Below are positions 7,300 through 15,970 of a DNA stretch of 64,000 bases, piece after piece. Position 1 is the first letter of the stretch. The number at the start of each line of letters is the position of its first letter. Source of the stretch: Amphiplicatus sp046296195 (GTDB lineage Bacteria; Pseudomonadota; Alphaproteobacteria; Caulobacterales; Parvularculaceae); assembly GCA_046296195.1 (NCBI GenBank), contig JBKBLR010000001.1, forward strand, positions 186,001 to 250,000. Direction: 5' to 3'. The notes below the pieces were generated by a model. It was not told the DNA's origin, ran no database searches, and was given only the letters and a program-made list of their open reading frames with translations. Position numbers and translations under genes: made by a program.

Positions 7300-9072
7300 A
7301 TGGCGGACGGTTCGCACGGCGGCCAGAAACAGCGCGTCAGGGTCGCCTATTCCGGCGAGGAGCGTGGCTTCGGCGCAGGCGCTGTCGACGAATTCCTGCT
7401 GAAGGCGCAGACCGTCGGCATTTCGGACGGCGGCACCGACGCCGTGTCCGCGGCCCGGCCGCAGGAACTCGACAAGAACCGGGCCATGCGGTCCTACGAG
7501 TTCGGCCACGCGGCGAAGCAGCCGCTGCGCACCAAAGAGCAGGCGATGATGGCGGTGAAGGCCCGTACGGCCGACTACGCGATCGTCCCTTTCTATCACC
7601 CGCATTACGGCTACGATTTCGAGACGCTGCGCGCGCTCGCAAGCCAGATCACTCTCTTCGGCGTCGAGCAGATCACCAGCGAAACGGAATATGTCCTCGC
7701 CGTCTACGAACCGCAGGTCCTCGACTTCGTCCAGGCCTCGCACCCCGGCTCGACCTTATCCTTGTTGATGCGCGGCTCAGGGCGCCATCTGTGGTCGCGC
7801 ACGGGCGATCCCGGCGCCGACCTGACGAGCGGCGTGCCGAAGACGCCCGAAGGCTCAACCATGCTGTTCCAGCAGCAGCAGGCCATGTTGCGCGACAGGG
7901 TCGAGTGCGTGTTCGCCTCGCCGGTCGCTGCGCGCGCCTGCAAGTCGAAGCTCGATGGTTTGCGCCAGGCGGGCGTCCTCGTCGAGGAAACGCTGGAAGC
8001 GATCGAGCCCCATCGCGACTTTGCGCGCCGTGTGCGCGACGTGCTCGACCATTCGCGGCAGACGGCGACGACCTTCGATTTCACCTCCGGTGAGTCCCGC
8101 ATTCAGTCGGTGATGCCGAACACGCAGGCGCAGGCCCGCAAGCTCTATGGCGTCGTCATTCCACGCGAAATTGCGCAGGGACCTGAATATTTCATCATCG
8201 ACGAGAAATTCGCCGACGCCGACCCTGCGAAAACCCGCTTCATGGCGGTCGAATACAATCCCGACCTGACGCTCTTCGAGGACGCCTATCGCACCACTGA
8301 CGCCAAGACGCGCTACTGGATGCGTCGCCTGCGCGACGTCGCGCATGACGGCCTGCACGCCGCGCGCAAGGCGGGGGCGGACTTGACAGTCGATCCGGTC
8401 GGCGCGGCGCTGGCGCTCGCCGGCCTTCTCTTCGCCGCCATCGGACTCGCCGGCCTTTCCGGCTGGCGCGGCGTGCCGCTCATTCCCGGATCGCCGGAAT
8501 TGGTCGCTATGTCGGACGCAGCAGCGCTCGCGCTCGGCGTTGGCCTGACGCTGATCGGCTTTGGGCGTTTCCTGAAGACGGAAGGCGGCGGCGCGCATGA
8601 CATGAACGGCATCCGCGTGCTGCTCGCCTTCCAGCGCTCCGGCACGGCGGCGGCGATCGCCGACGTCGAGAATTTCCTGCGCAATTTCGGCGTCCGCCAT
8701 CAGGTCGTGCGCATCGACGAAGACAGCGAGCGTAATTCGCCCGCGGCCGCAGTGCTCGATATCGAATTCATATGCGACGATCTTTATTGGGACGTGACGC
8801 GTCGCCTGCGCGGGTCAGTGCTGAACGGCGCGTTGAAGAAGGCCTTCGCCCGGTGGAAGAGCCGCGGCGTGCTTGTGCTTGCCGCCATGCCCTTCGCGCA
8901 GCCGCAGATGCCGGCGCATAAGCGTCGACACTGGCTGTGGGATGCGCCGATCGAGTGGCTCAAGGACGCGACGGAGACCTGGTTCATCCGCCTCTCCCGG
9001 ATCCTCGTCTATCTCCTGCCCGTGGCCGCCGCCGCTTACGGAGTCTGGGTGCTTATGGGCGGCGGCAAATAG
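7300..9072 (+). CDS. Membrane protein with prephenate dehydratase-like and ACT-like regions
   Basis: A 590-residue protein with no standard name that I recognise. Residues about 10-320 run in the order of a prephenate dehydratase domain: RVRVAYSGEERGFGAGAV (like the AYLGPxGSFS start), ARTADYAIVPFYHPHYG (like ADYxVVPIENS), ITSETEYVLAV, and KTRFMAV with Thr312-Arg-Phe matching the catalytic TRF. The usual ENS/ENT motif is replaced by FYHPHYG. Two hydrophobic segments follow (VGAALALAGLLFAAIGLAGL and ALALGVGLTLIGFG), then an ACT-like stretch (IRVLLAFQRSGTAAAIADVE) and a last helix near the C-terminus. GGGCGGGAAG before the ATG at 7300 supports this start over one 15 bases upstream. A sensor or diverged enzyme is an inference. 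Confidence 0.6.
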   Translation: MADGSHGGQKQRVRVAYSGEERGFGAGAVDEFLLKAQTVGISDGGTDAVSAARPQELDKNRAMRSYEFGHAAKQPLRTKEQAMMAVKARTADYAIVPFYHPHYGYDFETLRALASQITLFGVEQITSETEYVLAVYEPQVLDFVQASHPGSTLSLLMRGSGRHLWSRTGDPGADLTSGVPKTPEGSTMLFQQQQAMLRDRVECVFASPVAARACKSKLDGLRQAGVLVEETLEAIEPHRDFARRVRDVLDHSRQTATTFDFTSGESRIQSVMPNTQAQARKLYGVVIPREIAQGPEYFIIDEKFADADPAKTRFMAVEYNPDLTLFEDAYRTTDAKTRYWMRRLRDVAHDGLHAARKAGADLTVDPVGAALALAGLLFAAIGLAGLSGWRGVPLIPGSPELVAMSDAAALALGVGLTLIGFGRFLKTEGGGAHDMNGIRVLLAFQRSGTAAAIADVENFLRNFGVRHQVVRIDEDSERNSPAAAVLDIEFICDDLYWDVTRRLRGSVLNGALKKAFARWKSRGVLVLAAMPFAQPQMPAHKRRHWLWDAPIEWLKDATETWFIRLSRILVYLLPVAAAAYGVWVLMGGGK

Positions 9073-9104
9073 GCCTTCGCCCACTGAAACTATTACGCGG
9101 CGGC

Positions 9105-9692
9105 TCAGCCCCGCGTTTTTCTTTTCAAAAACACGTAGAACGCGCCTTCCCCGCCGTCCTTTTGCATCGCCGTCGCGACGCGCGCGATCGCGCCGCGCAA
9201 GGGGTCGAGTTCCACCCAGTCAACAAAGCGCCGGCGCAGGACGCCGCGCCCTTCCCCGCCACGCGCAGCGCCCTTGCCCGTGATGACGAGGACGAGGCGA
9301 AGCCCGTCCGCATGCGCGCCGAGAATGAACCGCGTCACGCGCGCGTGCGCCGCCGCTTCCGTCATGCCGTGGAGGTCAAGCCGCGCCTCGATCGGGATGA
9401 GGCCTTTCGCGGCCTTTTTGTCGACCTTGGGGTCGCCGGCGCCGAAGGCCGGCGGCAGCCTTGCCTTTGTTCTCGCCCGCGCTTGGTCCTTCACAACGCG
9501 CGATAGGGCCGGACGGATCGGGATGGGCGGCGTTTTTGCGCCGGCATCTGGTGATTTCTCCGGGCGGGCGCTGCGAGGCGGCGGCGCCAGAACCGCAGCC
9601 GCCTTGCGCTTGCGTTTCTTCGCCGGCTTCACGTCGCGGGTGACGAGCGACCAGAGCTCGCGCTCCTCCCCCGACAGATCGCGCTTCTTCAC
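9105..9692 (-). CDS. Smr/MutS2-type endonuclease-domain protein
   Basis: A 195-residue protein whose C-terminal half is a Smr domain: the LDLHGM motif, then ARVTRFILGAHADGLRLVLVITGKG and a final FLKRK segment. Smr domains bind and can nick branched DNA or cleave RNA. The N-terminal half is basic and proline-rich. The GTG at 9692 is chosen as start because it overlaps the mltA stop (GTGA, TGA at 9689-9691) and gives the usual KKRDLSGEERELW beginning. The mltA-smr pair is common in alphaproteobacteria. Exact substrate is unknown. Confidence 0.85.
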   Translation of the reverse strand: MKKRDLSGEERELWSLVTRDVKPAKKRKRKAAAVLAPPPRSARPEKSPDAGAKTPPIPIRPALSRVVKDQARARTKARLPPAFGAGDPKVDKKAAKGLIPIEARLDLHGMTEAAAHARVTRFILGAHADGLRLVLVITGKGAARGGEGRGVLRRRFVDWVELDPLRGAIARVATAMQKDGGEGAFYVFLKRKTRG

Positions 9693-10987
9693 CCTGCGGC
9701 CTCTTGCGACAGGCGCGCGGCGACCCCCTTCGGCAGCAGGACCCACATCGCGCCCATGCGGTTGAACGGCCCGGCGAAGGCGCCGGCGGCCTCGCCCGAG
9801 CCGGCGTAGATGTCGCCGCGCACGGGGCCCTTGATCGCGCCGCCTCGGTCCTGCGCAATCATCAGGCGGCGGATGGGTTCCTCCCCCTCGATGTCGACGA
9901 ACACCGGCGCGCCGAGCGGGGTGAAGCGCGGATCGACGGCGAGGGAGATCATCGGCGTCAGCTGAGCGGCGCCGGCGCCGAGGGCGCCGAGGGAGGGGTC
10001 GGGGAGATCGTCCAGGCGCCGGAAGAAAATGTAGGACCGATTCGACTGGCGCACCCGCGCAGCCTCTTCCGGCGGCGCGGCGTCGAGCCAGTCCCTGATC
10101 GTCTGCATACTGACCGTCTCCCGCATCAGCGCCCCCTTTTCGATCAGCGTCTTGCCGACCGCCGTGTAGGGATGACCGTTATGCCCGTCATAGCCGACGC
10201 GCACCGCGCCGCCCGGAAGGAGAAGCCGCCCCGAACCCTGAATCTGAAGGAAGAGAAGGTCTGTCGGGCGCATCCAGGCGATGACCTCCGCGCGCCCGTC
10301 GAGCGCGCCGCCGTCGATCGCAGCGTGGTCCGGATAAGGCTTGAGCGCGCCGGCCTCGACGCTGCCGGCGATGCGCTCGCCGGCGAGACCCGGCCTGAAG
10401 AGGCCGAGATCGACGGTGACGAGGTCGACGGGCCTTGCGAGCACTGGCGCGGAGAATTCATCCAAGCGCTGCTCGCTCGCCGGATAGGCGGGCTCGAAAT
10501 AGGCGGTGAACCGCCCCTTCGGCTCGAGGCGCGCCGGGGCGCCGGGATCGCCGCCGGGCGTCATCCGCGCGGCGAGCGCGACCGGCGTGAAATGCCTTTC
10601 GAAAAAGGCGCGCGCGGCGGCGGGGCCGACCCCGTGATCGACGTTCGCCGCGGCGGCGCACGCCGCCCGCCAGTCGGAGACCCTCCCGCCTAGGCTTACC
10701 CCGTCGCGCTGCAGCGCCTCATGGGGGTTGGCTGGCGCGTCGTCCGAAGCGGCGGCGAGCGTGGCGCAACTGCGGGCGAAGGCGGCGATCGCCGGCGACG
10801 GATCATGATCCTGCCAACCGGGAAGCGCAGCGAAGTCGGCGGCGGCGAAGCTGACGCCCGCCAAAGCGGACTCAAGCGCCGCCGGCTTTGGCCCGACGCG
10901 CCGCGTTCCTAAAACGTAAGCCGCAACGACGAGGCCCGTGACGGCAAGCCCGAGAAGGGCGAGGCGAAGGGGCGTCAGCGTCACCAC
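9689..10987 (-). CDS. mltA: Membrane-bound lytic murein transglycosylase A
   Basis: A 432-residue protein with an N-terminal transmembrane or signal helix (LALLGLAVTGLVVAAYVLG), followed by the MltA domain (GRFTAYFEPAYPASEQR, with the family's F-T-x-Y-x-E-P) and a 3D domain at the C-terminus (MISLAVDPRFTPLGAPVFVD ... AQDRGGAIKGPVRGDIYAG) holding the conserved catalytic Asp residues. It cleaves the MurNAc-GlcNAc bond of peptidoglycan, forming 1,6-anhydromuropeptides, the substrates of AmpG-type recycling. It overlaps the downstream smr gene by three bases beyond the shared stop and lies 21 bases after the TimA-like gene. Confidence 0.93.
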   Translation of the reverse strand: MVTLTPLRLALLGLAVTGLVVAAYVLGTRRVGPKPAALESALAGVSFAAADFAALPGWQDHDPSPAIAAFARSCATLAAASDDAPANPHEALQRDGVSLGGRVSDWRAACAAAANVDHGVGPAAARAFFERHFTPVALAARMTPGGDPGAPARLEPKGRFTAYFEPAYPASEQRLDEFSAPVLARPVDLVTVDLGLFRPGLAGERIAGSVEAGALKPYPDHAAIDGGALDGRAEVIAWMRPTDLLFLQIQGSGRLLLPGGAVRVGYDGHNGHPYTAVGKTLIEKGALMRETVSMQTIRDWLDAAPPEEAARVRQSNRSYIFFRRLDDLPDPSLGALGAGAAQLTPMISLAVDPRFTPLGAPVFVDIEGEEPIRRLMIAQDRGGAIKGPVRGDIYAGSGEAAGAFAGPFNRMGAMWVLLPKGVAARLSQEAAG

Positions 10988-11008
10988 GCAAAAGACTCCG
11001 GCGAAAGG

Positions 11009-11650
11009 TCAAGCGCCGGTCGCGACCAGAATCCAGTTCGGGTCATTTGACGAGAGCGGACGCGAAAAGGTCCAAAGGTCCTTTACGAGATCGATCCGGT
11101 TCGGATCGCCCTCGACGACGGCGCCGCCCTGATCATAGGTCACGCGGACCTGGTTCGACAGGAACTCGACCGACGCCGTCGCCTCGCCGCCTGCAACCCG
11201 CGAGGAAAGGATGTGCGCCTTCTCGACGCCGACGAATTTCAGATCCATCCGCCGGCCGGCGCCCTCGCGCGCGCCGACCGCCGCCTTGAAAGCGTCATAA
11301 ACGGGCGCGGCGATGTAGCGGCGAACGGATTTGAGATCCCCTGACGCAAAGGCCTCGACGATCAATTCGTAGGCTGCCTTGGCGCCGTCGATGAAGGCGC
11401 GCTCGTCAAAGGCCGGGTCGGCGGCGCGCAGCGGCTCGGCCGCCTCCGAGACGGGCGGCAAAGGTCTTGGGGGCTCGGGCTCGGCGGGCGCGGCGGGGGC
11501 CGCTTCTTCGGCGGGCTCGCGCGATCGGGCGCGCTGAAGCCCTTCGACGTCCCGATGGCGCTCCTCGCCGGTGCGCGTGCCGAGCACCGAATAAAGCCGG
11601 TAGGCGATGAAGGCCGAAAGGGCGATAAAGATGATGAGGCCGGGATCCAT
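11009..11650 (-). CDS. Tim44/TimA-family membrane-anchored adaptor protein
   Basis: A 213-residue protein with a single N-terminal transmembrane segment (DPGLIIFIALSAFIAYRLYSVLG), an acidic and Pro/Ala/Glu-rich linker (about 40-85), and a C-terminal Tim44-like domain (AFIDGAKAAYELIVEAFASGD ... WTFSRPLSSNDPNWILVATGA). This architecture is that of the TimA proteins found between secB and mltA in alphaproteobacteria, as seen here. The family resembles the mitochondrial import motor subunit Tim44, but its bacterial role is not settled. It is divergent from secB, with a shared 197-base promoter region. Confidence 0.85.
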   Translation of the reverse strand: MDPGLIIFIALSAFIAYRLYSVLGTRTGEERHRDVEGLQRARSREPAEEAAPAAPAEPEPPRPLPPVSEAAEPLRAADPAFDERAFIDGAKAAYELIVEAFASGDLKSVRRYIAAPVYDAFKAAVGAREGAGRRMDLKFVGVEKAHILSSRVAGGEATASVEFLSNQVRVTYDQGGAVVEGDPNRIDLVKDLWTFSRPLSSNDPNWILVATGA

Positions 11651-11847
11651 GAACGCTCGCTTGATCGGCCGCCGCTTGCCGGCGCGGCCGCCGCTTCCTG
11701 ATATAGTGACAGCTTGACCAGGAAAACACCAAGCATTCCCTTCCGCACGGTTACGATTCGGCAGGATGCTTCGGGCAGCGGCGGGTTGCCGCGGACCGGG
11801 CCCGCGTGTATGACCCCCGCTCGCTTTTCCATGACTGGTGACGAACG
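11651..11847. promoter_or_regulatory. Divergent promoter region timA / secB
   Basis: This 197-base spacer separates the minus-strand TimA-like gene and plus-strand secB and must carry both promoters. TATATC occurs near 11701 on one strand, but no convincing paired -35/-10 set is visible. Nothing else recognisable is seen here. Confidence 0.4.
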
Positions 11848-12354
11848 ATGTCTGAAACTCCGCCCAATGGAGCCGGCCAACCAGACGGCGCGGCGCCGGA
11901 CGCCGGACTGCCGGGCCTGCGCGTCCTCGCTCAGTATCTGAAGGACCACTCCTTCGAGAACCCCCGCGCGCCGATGAGCTTCCGCGACAACGGCGCCGCG
12001 CCCGGCATCGAGGTTAACGTCGACGTCAACGCCCGCGGCCTCGGCGGCGGGCAGTATGAGGTCGAGCTCGCCGTGTCGGCCCGCGCCCGGCGAGGCCAAG
12101 ACATCGTCTTCGTGGTCGAGACCACCTATGCAGGCGTGTTCGAGATCGTGAACGTTCCCGAGAACCAGATAGAGCCGATCCTCCTCATCGAGTGTCCGCG
12201 TCTTCTCTTTCCCTTCGCGCGCCAGATCGTCGCCGAGACGACGACGTCGGGGAACTTCCCGCCGGTCATGCTCGACCCGATCGACTTCCTGATGATCTAT
12301 CAGCGCAATGTCGCGGCCCGGTCAGGCGCGTCGCCGCAGGCGATGAACGCCTGA
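11848..12354 (+). CDS. secB: Protein-export chaperone SecB
   Basis: A 168-residue SecB. The core LAQYLKDHSFENPRAP is the family N-terminal signature, followed by the beta-rich YEVELAVSARA and VFVVETTYAGVFEI, and the C-terminal ECPRLLFPFARQIVAETT with FPPVMLDPIDF. SecB tetramers hold preproteins unfolded in the cytoplasm and deliver them to SecA. Length is typical for alphaproteobacteria. It sits between the TimA-like gene and dnaQ, the conserved order near alphaproteobacterial origins. Confidence 0.97.
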   Translation: MSETPPNGAGQPDGAAPDAGLPGLRVLAQYLKDHSFENPRAPMSFRDNGAAPGIEVNVDVNARGLGGGQYEVELAVSARARRGQDIVFVVETTYAGVFEIVNVPENQIEPILLIECPRLLFPFARQIVAETTTSGNFPPVMLDPIDFLMIYQRNVAARSGASPQAMNA

Positions 12355-12452
12355 CGCGGCAAGCCGTTACCGCGGCGCGCGTGAAAGCGCATGCGCTTTT
12401 GCGCGAGAACGTCGCGAGAATCGGAGAATTGATAGATCGCCTTGTTTGCGGA

Positions 12453-13181
12453 TCAAGGCGCGACGATCTCGATGAGGCCGAGCCTTTCCCAGAGGCTGCC
12501 GGCGGCGACTTCTTTCTTGATGAACGCCTCATGCGCAGCGCGTTCGGCCTCTGTCAGCAGGGGGCCGATCTTGCGCCGACGGCCGTTGCGCCGCCCGCCG
12601 TCGCCGCCGCCCGCCGCAGCCGCGCCGACGCGCAAGGCGTCGAAATCGAGGCCCGCCTGCGCGCCGCCGGTCAGTTCGATATAGACCTCAGCGAGGAGCC
12701 GCGAGTCGAGGAGCGCGCCGTGGCCGTCGCGCGCCCGCTCGCGCGTGTCGATATTGAAACGCTGGCAGAGCGCATCGAGACTGGCGGGGCTGCCCGGATA
12801 TTTCCGCCGCGCCAGCAGCAGCGTGTCCTCAAGCCGGTTCGTCAGCCGCGCCCGCCCCGACCCTTCAAGCTCGGCGTTGATGAAAGGAAGGTCGAACGCC
12901 TCGCCATTGTGGGCGACGAGTTCGGCGTCGGCGACGAAGGCGAGGAAGGCGTCGGCGACCCGCCCGTCGTCAAACGGCGGAAAGTCCTTGAGGAACCGCT
13001 CGGTCAGCCCATGCACTTTCACCGCGCCTTCCGGCACGTCACGCCGCGGGTTGACATAGGTGTGGAAAGTCTTGCCGGTGACGGCGCCGCGAACAAGCTC
13101 GACGGCGCCGATCTCGACGATCCGATGGCCTTCGTCATAGCGGAAGCCGGTCGTTTCCAGGTCGAAGACGACTTGTCTCAT
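12453..13181 (-). CDS. dnaQ: DNA polymerase III epsilon subunit (proofreading exonuclease)
   Basis: A 242-residue DnaQ with the DEDDh exonuclease motifs: VFDLETTGF (Exo I Asp and Glu), LVAHNGEAFDLPFIN (Exo II), and DGHGALLDSRLLAEVY (Exo III His and Asp). It is the 3'-5' proofreading subunit of the replicase. In Caulobacter-type genomes it lies directly beside coaE; here coaE is 36 kb away at 49.2 kb on the same strand. It is convergent with secB and lies 41 bases downstream of the cckA-like gene's stop. Confidence 0.95.
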   Translation of the reverse strand: MRQVVFDLETTGFRYDEGHRIVEIGAVELVRGAVTGKTFHTYVNPRRDVPEGAVKVHGLTERFLKDFPPFDDGRVADAFLAFVADAELVAHNGEAFDLPFINAELEGSGRARLTNRLEDTLLLARRKYPGSPASLDALCQRFNIDTRERARDGHGALLDSRLLAEVYIELTGGAQAGLDFDALRVGAAAAGGGDGGRRNGRRRKIGPLLTEAERAAHEAFIKKEVAAGSLWERLGLIEIVAP

Positions 13182-13222
13182 GGCCGATCCCTAACCCAGA
13201 GCCGGCGCGCCGGAAAGGCGCG

Positions 13223-15916
13223 TCACCGACGCGCACGCGCTTGCAGCGCGTCTTTGACGCTTGCGCCGAGCGCCGCCATCGGAAACGGCTTTTGGATGTA
13301 CCGAACGCCGTCGATCGCATCCATCTGCTGGCGGACCGAGGCTTCCGCATAACCCGACATGAAGATGACCGGCGCTGTCACCCCGAATTCCTCCCGGGCC
13401 CTGGCGATGAAGCTCGGCCCGTCGATCTCCGGCATCATGACGTCGGAAACGATGAGGTCGAAATCGCGGTCGCCGGCCAGGATTTCGAGCGCGGCGGCGC
13501 CGTCCTCGGCGCCCGTCACCTCATAACCGGAGCGCTCGAGCGTCGCCGCCACGAAAGCGCGGACCGGGTCTTCGTCCTCGACGACAAGGATGCGCCCCGA
13601 GCCGGAATAATCGCCGGCGGGCGCGGGCGCCGCTTCCGAAGGCGCTTCCTGCTCCTCGGCGCCGCCGGCGTGCGCCGGCAGATAGACCTTGAAGACGGCC
13701 CCGCCGGCCGCGGCGTTCTCGACGGTGATCGCGCCGCCCATCTGGCCGATTATTCCGTGTACGGTCGAAAGTCCGAGGCCGGTGCCCTTGCCCTCCTCCT
13801 TCGTCGTGAAGAACGGGTCGAAGATCTTGTCGATGATGTCGGCGGGCACGCCGGGGCCGGTGTCGGCGACTTCGAGGAGAACATGATCCTGCGTGGCGAG
13901 TCCGGCGATCGCCTTCGCCTTGACCTCGTGGGCGGGAAAGAGGCTCGTCCGGATCGTCAGCACGCCCCCTTGCGGCGCCATCGCGTCGCGGGCGTTGACG
14001 GCGAGATTCATGATCGCCGTTTCGAGCTGGTTGCGGTCGACCTTGACGTCCGGCAGGCCGCGCCCGTTGACGAATTCGACTTTCACTTTCTCGCCGACGG
14101 CGCGGTCGAGGAAGCGCGAGAAGTCGATCAGGATGTCGGTGATCGACTGCACCTTGCGGGTCAGCGTCTGGGTGCGCGAATAGGCGAGGAGCTGCTTCGT
14201 CAGGTTCGCCGCCCGCTGCGCGTTCTCCCGGATGAGGACGAGATCTTGATAGGCGGGATCGCCGGCCGGGTGGCGCAGCATCAGCTGCTCGCAATTGCCC
14301 TGGATGACTTGCAGAAGATTGTTGAAATCATGCGCGACCTCGCCGGCGATGAAGCCGATGGCCTTCAGCTTCTGGTCCTGCGCATGATCCTGCTCCATGC
14401 GCTTCCGGTCGGTGATATCGAGGGTGTAAAGAAAGGTGCGTCGCACGCCGTAGGAGCCGCGCTTGCGTTTTTGCGGGCGCGCGTAAAGTCCGTAGGTCCG
14501 CGCCGCGGGCCCTGACCCGACGACGGCGTCGATGACCCGCGGATGCCCGCCGGAGACGGCCCTGCGCCGCACCTCTTCGGCGATCTCGTCGATCGCGTCT
14601 CCGGAAAAAACGCGCGCGAGCGGCGTGTTCTTCTTCGCCCAGTCAAAGGCCTCGAGGAAGGTGCGGTTCGCTTCGATGATGCGCGCGTCGCGGCCGATCT
14701 CGCCCTCGATCACGGCGAGCCCGAACGGCGCCTCGGAAATGTCGCCCGACATGTCCGTCGCCTCGGCCTCGGGCGTCTCGGGCGCCAGCGTCATCTCCAC
14801 GCAAACGAACCCCTCGCCGACGCCGCCGCGGCGGAATGCGGCGAAGGTCGCGTCCGACGGATCGGCGTCGCGCCGGCGCACGAGGGCCGGGACGGCGGCG
14901 CCGTCGGCGCGCCATAGCGCCCGCACCGCGTCCGCCGTCTCGCCGAGGATCACGTCGTTGACATGATGCATTTCATGCCGGGCAAGGCCGAGCGCCGCGC
15001 GCATCGCCGCATTCGCCCAGGCGATCTGTCCTGATTTTTCGAGCGCGAAGACGGGTCGCGGAAAATCCGCGTAGGACGCCGCGAGAACATCGTGCTCTTT
15101 TTCCTCGATCGGCAGTTCGCGCAGGCGCCAGGCGATGAATTCGTCCGCTTCCGCGATCGGCCGGGTCGAGACTTCGAAGCGCCGGCGGGCGCCGCCGCCG
15201 GCGAGGCCGATCTGCTGGTAGACGATTTCTTCCGCGGGCGCGGCGCTCTTCGCCGCCCGACAAAGCCTGAACACTTTCGTCGCTTCCGCGCCCTGCTGCG
15301 CGAACAGGCGGTCGATGCGCGGCGGAAGCCCCGCTGGGCCGATGACGCCGGCCTCGCGCGCGAGCGTGAGATAGGCCGCGTTCGCATAAAGGACCACGCC
15401 GTCGCGGCGGGTGACAAGGCGCGCATCGGGATCGGCGTCGAGCACGCGCCCCGCAATGCCGAGGCTCTCGAGAATCTCGGACCCTGCAAGCTGCGCCGCC
15501 TCGGCGGAGGATTTGCCCTTGGCGCGCTTCAAGGCCGCACTCGCCAGCATCGCCGAAGCGCCGGGGCGGAAGGCGGCGGCGGCGCAGATGACCGCAAAGA
15601 CCGCGACGAGCGCGGCGAGCGCATAACCGGCGACGCCAAGGGCGCCGGTTGAGAGCACATAAGCGGCGGCGGCGGCGGCGACGGCGAGCCCGCCCCACAG
15701 CGCGCCGAAGAGCGCGTGCTGGAGAAGGCGCGCGCGCTTCTCGAGCCGGCGCCCTTCGCGCTCGGCCTCGACCGCGCGGGCGCGCGCCTCGGCCGCGGCC
15801 ATCATCGCCGCGATGTCAGCCGCGTCCGGCGGGCGCGGCGCGGATTCGGTCGCGGCCGGCTCAGCGGCCGCCTCGGGTGTTCCGGAAACATCAGCGCGCA
15901 GGGGCGTCGCAGCCAA
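13223..15916 (-). CDS. cckA: CckA-like hybrid sensor histidine kinase
   Basis: An 897-residue hybrid kinase. Two membrane helices lie at about 66-115, then PAS-like regions up to about 510, a HisKA domain with the phosphorylated His529 in GEVAHDFNNLLQ, a HATPase region (NLAVNARDAM, DTGPGVP, GKGTGLGLSTVHGI), and a receiver domain from about 780 with Asp825 in SDVMMPE. HDFNNLL with QLLAYSRTQTL and the MSGYAE receiver motif match CckA. In Caulobacter, CckA phosphorylates CtrA and CpdR through ChpT to control replication and flagellar genes. cckA lies beside fliQ-fliR-flhB in Caulobacter too, which supports the assignment. Confidence 0.85.
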   Translation of the reverse strand: MAATPLRADVSGTPEAAAEPAATESAPRPPDAADIAAMMAAAEARARAVEAEREGRRLEKRARLLQHALFGALWGGLAVAAAAAAYVLSTGALGVAGYALAALVAVFAVICAAAAFRPGASAMLASAALKRAKGKSSAEAAQLAGSEILESLGIAGRVLDADPDARLVTRRDGVVLYANAAYLTLAREAGVIGPAGLPPRIDRLFAQQGAEATKVFRLCRAAKSAAPAEEIVYQQIGLAGGGARRRFEVSTRPIAEADEFIAWRLRELPIEEKEHDVLAASYADFPRPVFALEKSGQIAWANAAMRAALGLARHEMHHVNDVILGETADAVRALWRADGAAVPALVRRRDADPSDATFAAFRRGGVGEGFVCVEMTLAPETPEAEATDMSGDISEAPFGLAVIEGEIGRDARIIEANRTFLEAFDWAKKNTPLARVFSGDAIDEIAEEVRRRAVSGGHPRVIDAVVGSGPAARTYGLYARPQKRKRGSYGVRRTFLYTLDITDRKRMEQDHAQDQKLKAIGFIAGEVAHDFNNLLQVIQGNCEQLMLRHPAGDPAYQDLVLIRENAQRAANLTKQLLAYSRTQTLTRKVQSITDILIDFSRFLDRAVGEKVKVEFVNGRGLPDVKVDRNQLETAIMNLAVNARDAMAPQGGVLTIRTSLFPAHEVKAKAIAGLATQDHVLLEVADTGPGVPADIIDKIFDPFFTTKEEGKGTGLGLSTVHGIIGQMGGAITVENAAAGGAVFKVYLPAHAGGAEEQEAPSEAAPAPAGDYSGSGRILVVEDEDPVRAFVAATLERSGYEVTGAEDGAAALEILAGDRDFDLIVSDVMMPEIDGPSFIARAREEFGVTAPVIFMSGYAEASVRQQMDAIDGVRYIQKPFPMAALGASVKDALQARARR

Positions 15917-15970
15917 GAGGGGCCTCTCAAAAAGCGGACCCTCACCCCTGCCCCTGTTCGCGCTCGGACG

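Noticed and set aside
9980..10020. Dense GCGCC-type short repeats in the mltA gene.
   Set aside because: They are codon-level Gly/Ala/Leu repetition (LGALGAGAAQ) within a conserved protein, not a DNA repeat element.
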